Positions 6,394 to 6,722 of a stretch of 6,722 nucleotides of DNA are shown here, piece after piece. Every line of letters starts with the position of its first letter. The stretch's first letter is position 1. The position numbers were made by a program, and so were the translations under genes. Below the pieces are notes generated by a model. It saw only the letters and a program-made list of their open reading frames with translations, was not told where the DNA came from and ran no database searches. This stretch comes from Phycisphaerales bacterium (lineage in GTDB: Bacteria > Planctomycetota > Phycisphaerae > Sedimentisphaerales > Anaerohalosphaeraceae): contig DSDH01000068.1 in NCBI GenBank assembly GCA_011055475.1, forward strand, positions 1-6,722, given 5' to 3'.

Positions 6394-6437
6394 GCAACAA
6401 AAAGGCCCCTGACTCAGGTCAGGGGCCTTTTTGTTGC
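6394..6437. terminator. Strong bidirectional rho-independent terminator
   Basis: Twenty perfectly complementary base pairs (6394-6413 with 6418-6437) around the tetraloop TCAG. The GC core GGCCCCTGAC is flanked by AAAAA on the left and TTTTT on the right, so the hairpin reads as core plus U-run on both strands. It begins 25 bases after the purL stop and ends 34 bases before the stop of the convergent small gene, so it should serve both. Confidence 0.93.
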
Positions 6438-6471
6438 TGGCTGCCTCGAGGGCCGCCGGGCGGGTTGTTTC

Positions 6472-6675
6472 TTACCAGCCCAGTTCGCTCAGGTCCATGT
6501 TGTCGTCGCGGTAGGTGTCGCGCAGACGGGACTTGAGCGCCTTCTTCTCAAGGTATTCCTCGAGCGAGCGACGGGTGCGTGACCGGTCCTTCGACTTGTC
6601 GTCGCTGACGGCTTCCAGCGTGCTCGCGGTGTCGTCCATGTCATCCAGGAGCATCGATTCATTCACATTCGCCAT
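6472..6675 (-). CDS. Small highly charged protein of unknown function
   Basis: Sixty-seven residues, soluble, with no signal peptide or membrane helix. An acidic N-terminal part (LLDDMDD at 9-15, probably disordered) leads to a basic segment RSRTRRSLEEYLEKKALKSR (31-50), likely an amphipathic helix, then an acidic tail ending in DLSELGW. A good Shine-Dalgarno (GAGGA on the minus strand, 6683-6687) is 7 bases before the ATG at 6675, and codon use resembles that of purL, which supports a real gene. The arginine-rich stretch followed by LEEYLE and a short charged tail recalls the small PA3496-type family of gammaproteobacteria as I remember it; that link is tentative. TATATA at 6716-6721 could be its -10 box, but any -35 lies outside the window. 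It ends against the shared terminator after purL. Confidence 0.75.
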   Translation of the reverse strand: MANVNESMLLDDMDDTASTLEAVSDDKSKDRSRTRRSLEEYLEKKALKSRLRDTYRDDNMDLSELGW

Positions 6676-6722
6676 GAACGGATCCTCGCCTGTTTCAGTC
6701 TGGTGAACGCGCGGATATATAC

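Overview
The window comes from a GC-rich gammaproteobacterium. Three things point there: the long single-chain PurL, which closely follows the E. coli/Salmonella enzyme; a tmRNA whose tag (AANDDNYALAA) matches, from memory, the Pseudomonas-type tag; and a Tn501/Tn21-like mer control region. Genus cannot be fixed from the sequence.

Layout. Positions 1-601 hold the control end of a mercury-resistance operon: the first 40 codons of merT run leftward off the window, a MerR-type operator-promoter follows, and merR is divergent. Positions 603-1577 (minus) encode a ten-helix BASS/ACR3-type exporter-like protein that converges on merR with a single base between the stop codons. Positions 1578-1976 contain no confident gene. 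They hold a weak 72-codon ORF ending 3 bases before the exporter start, several short hairpins, and a 10-bp tandem repeat of about eight units. Positions 1977-2417 (minus) are a complete ssrA gene with promoter, tag reading frame, 3' CCA and terminator. Positions 2490-6368 encode full-length purL (FGAM synthase), divergent from ssrA. A 20-bp-stem bidirectional terminator follows, then a small convergent charged protein of 67 residues on the minus strand.

How it fits together. The right two thirds (ssrA, purL, small protein) look like core chromosome: ribosome rescue and purine synthesis. The left part is accessory heavy-metal resistance. It lies on the 3' side of ssrA, where genomic islands are known to integrate, so the simplest inference is a metal-resistance island abutting ssrA. 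No integrase or duplicated ssrA end is in the window to prove it.

No clearly new biological system is visible. The least explained stretch is 1578-1976, especially the tandem repeat whose unit shares nine bases with the T-arm of the neighbouring tmRNA.
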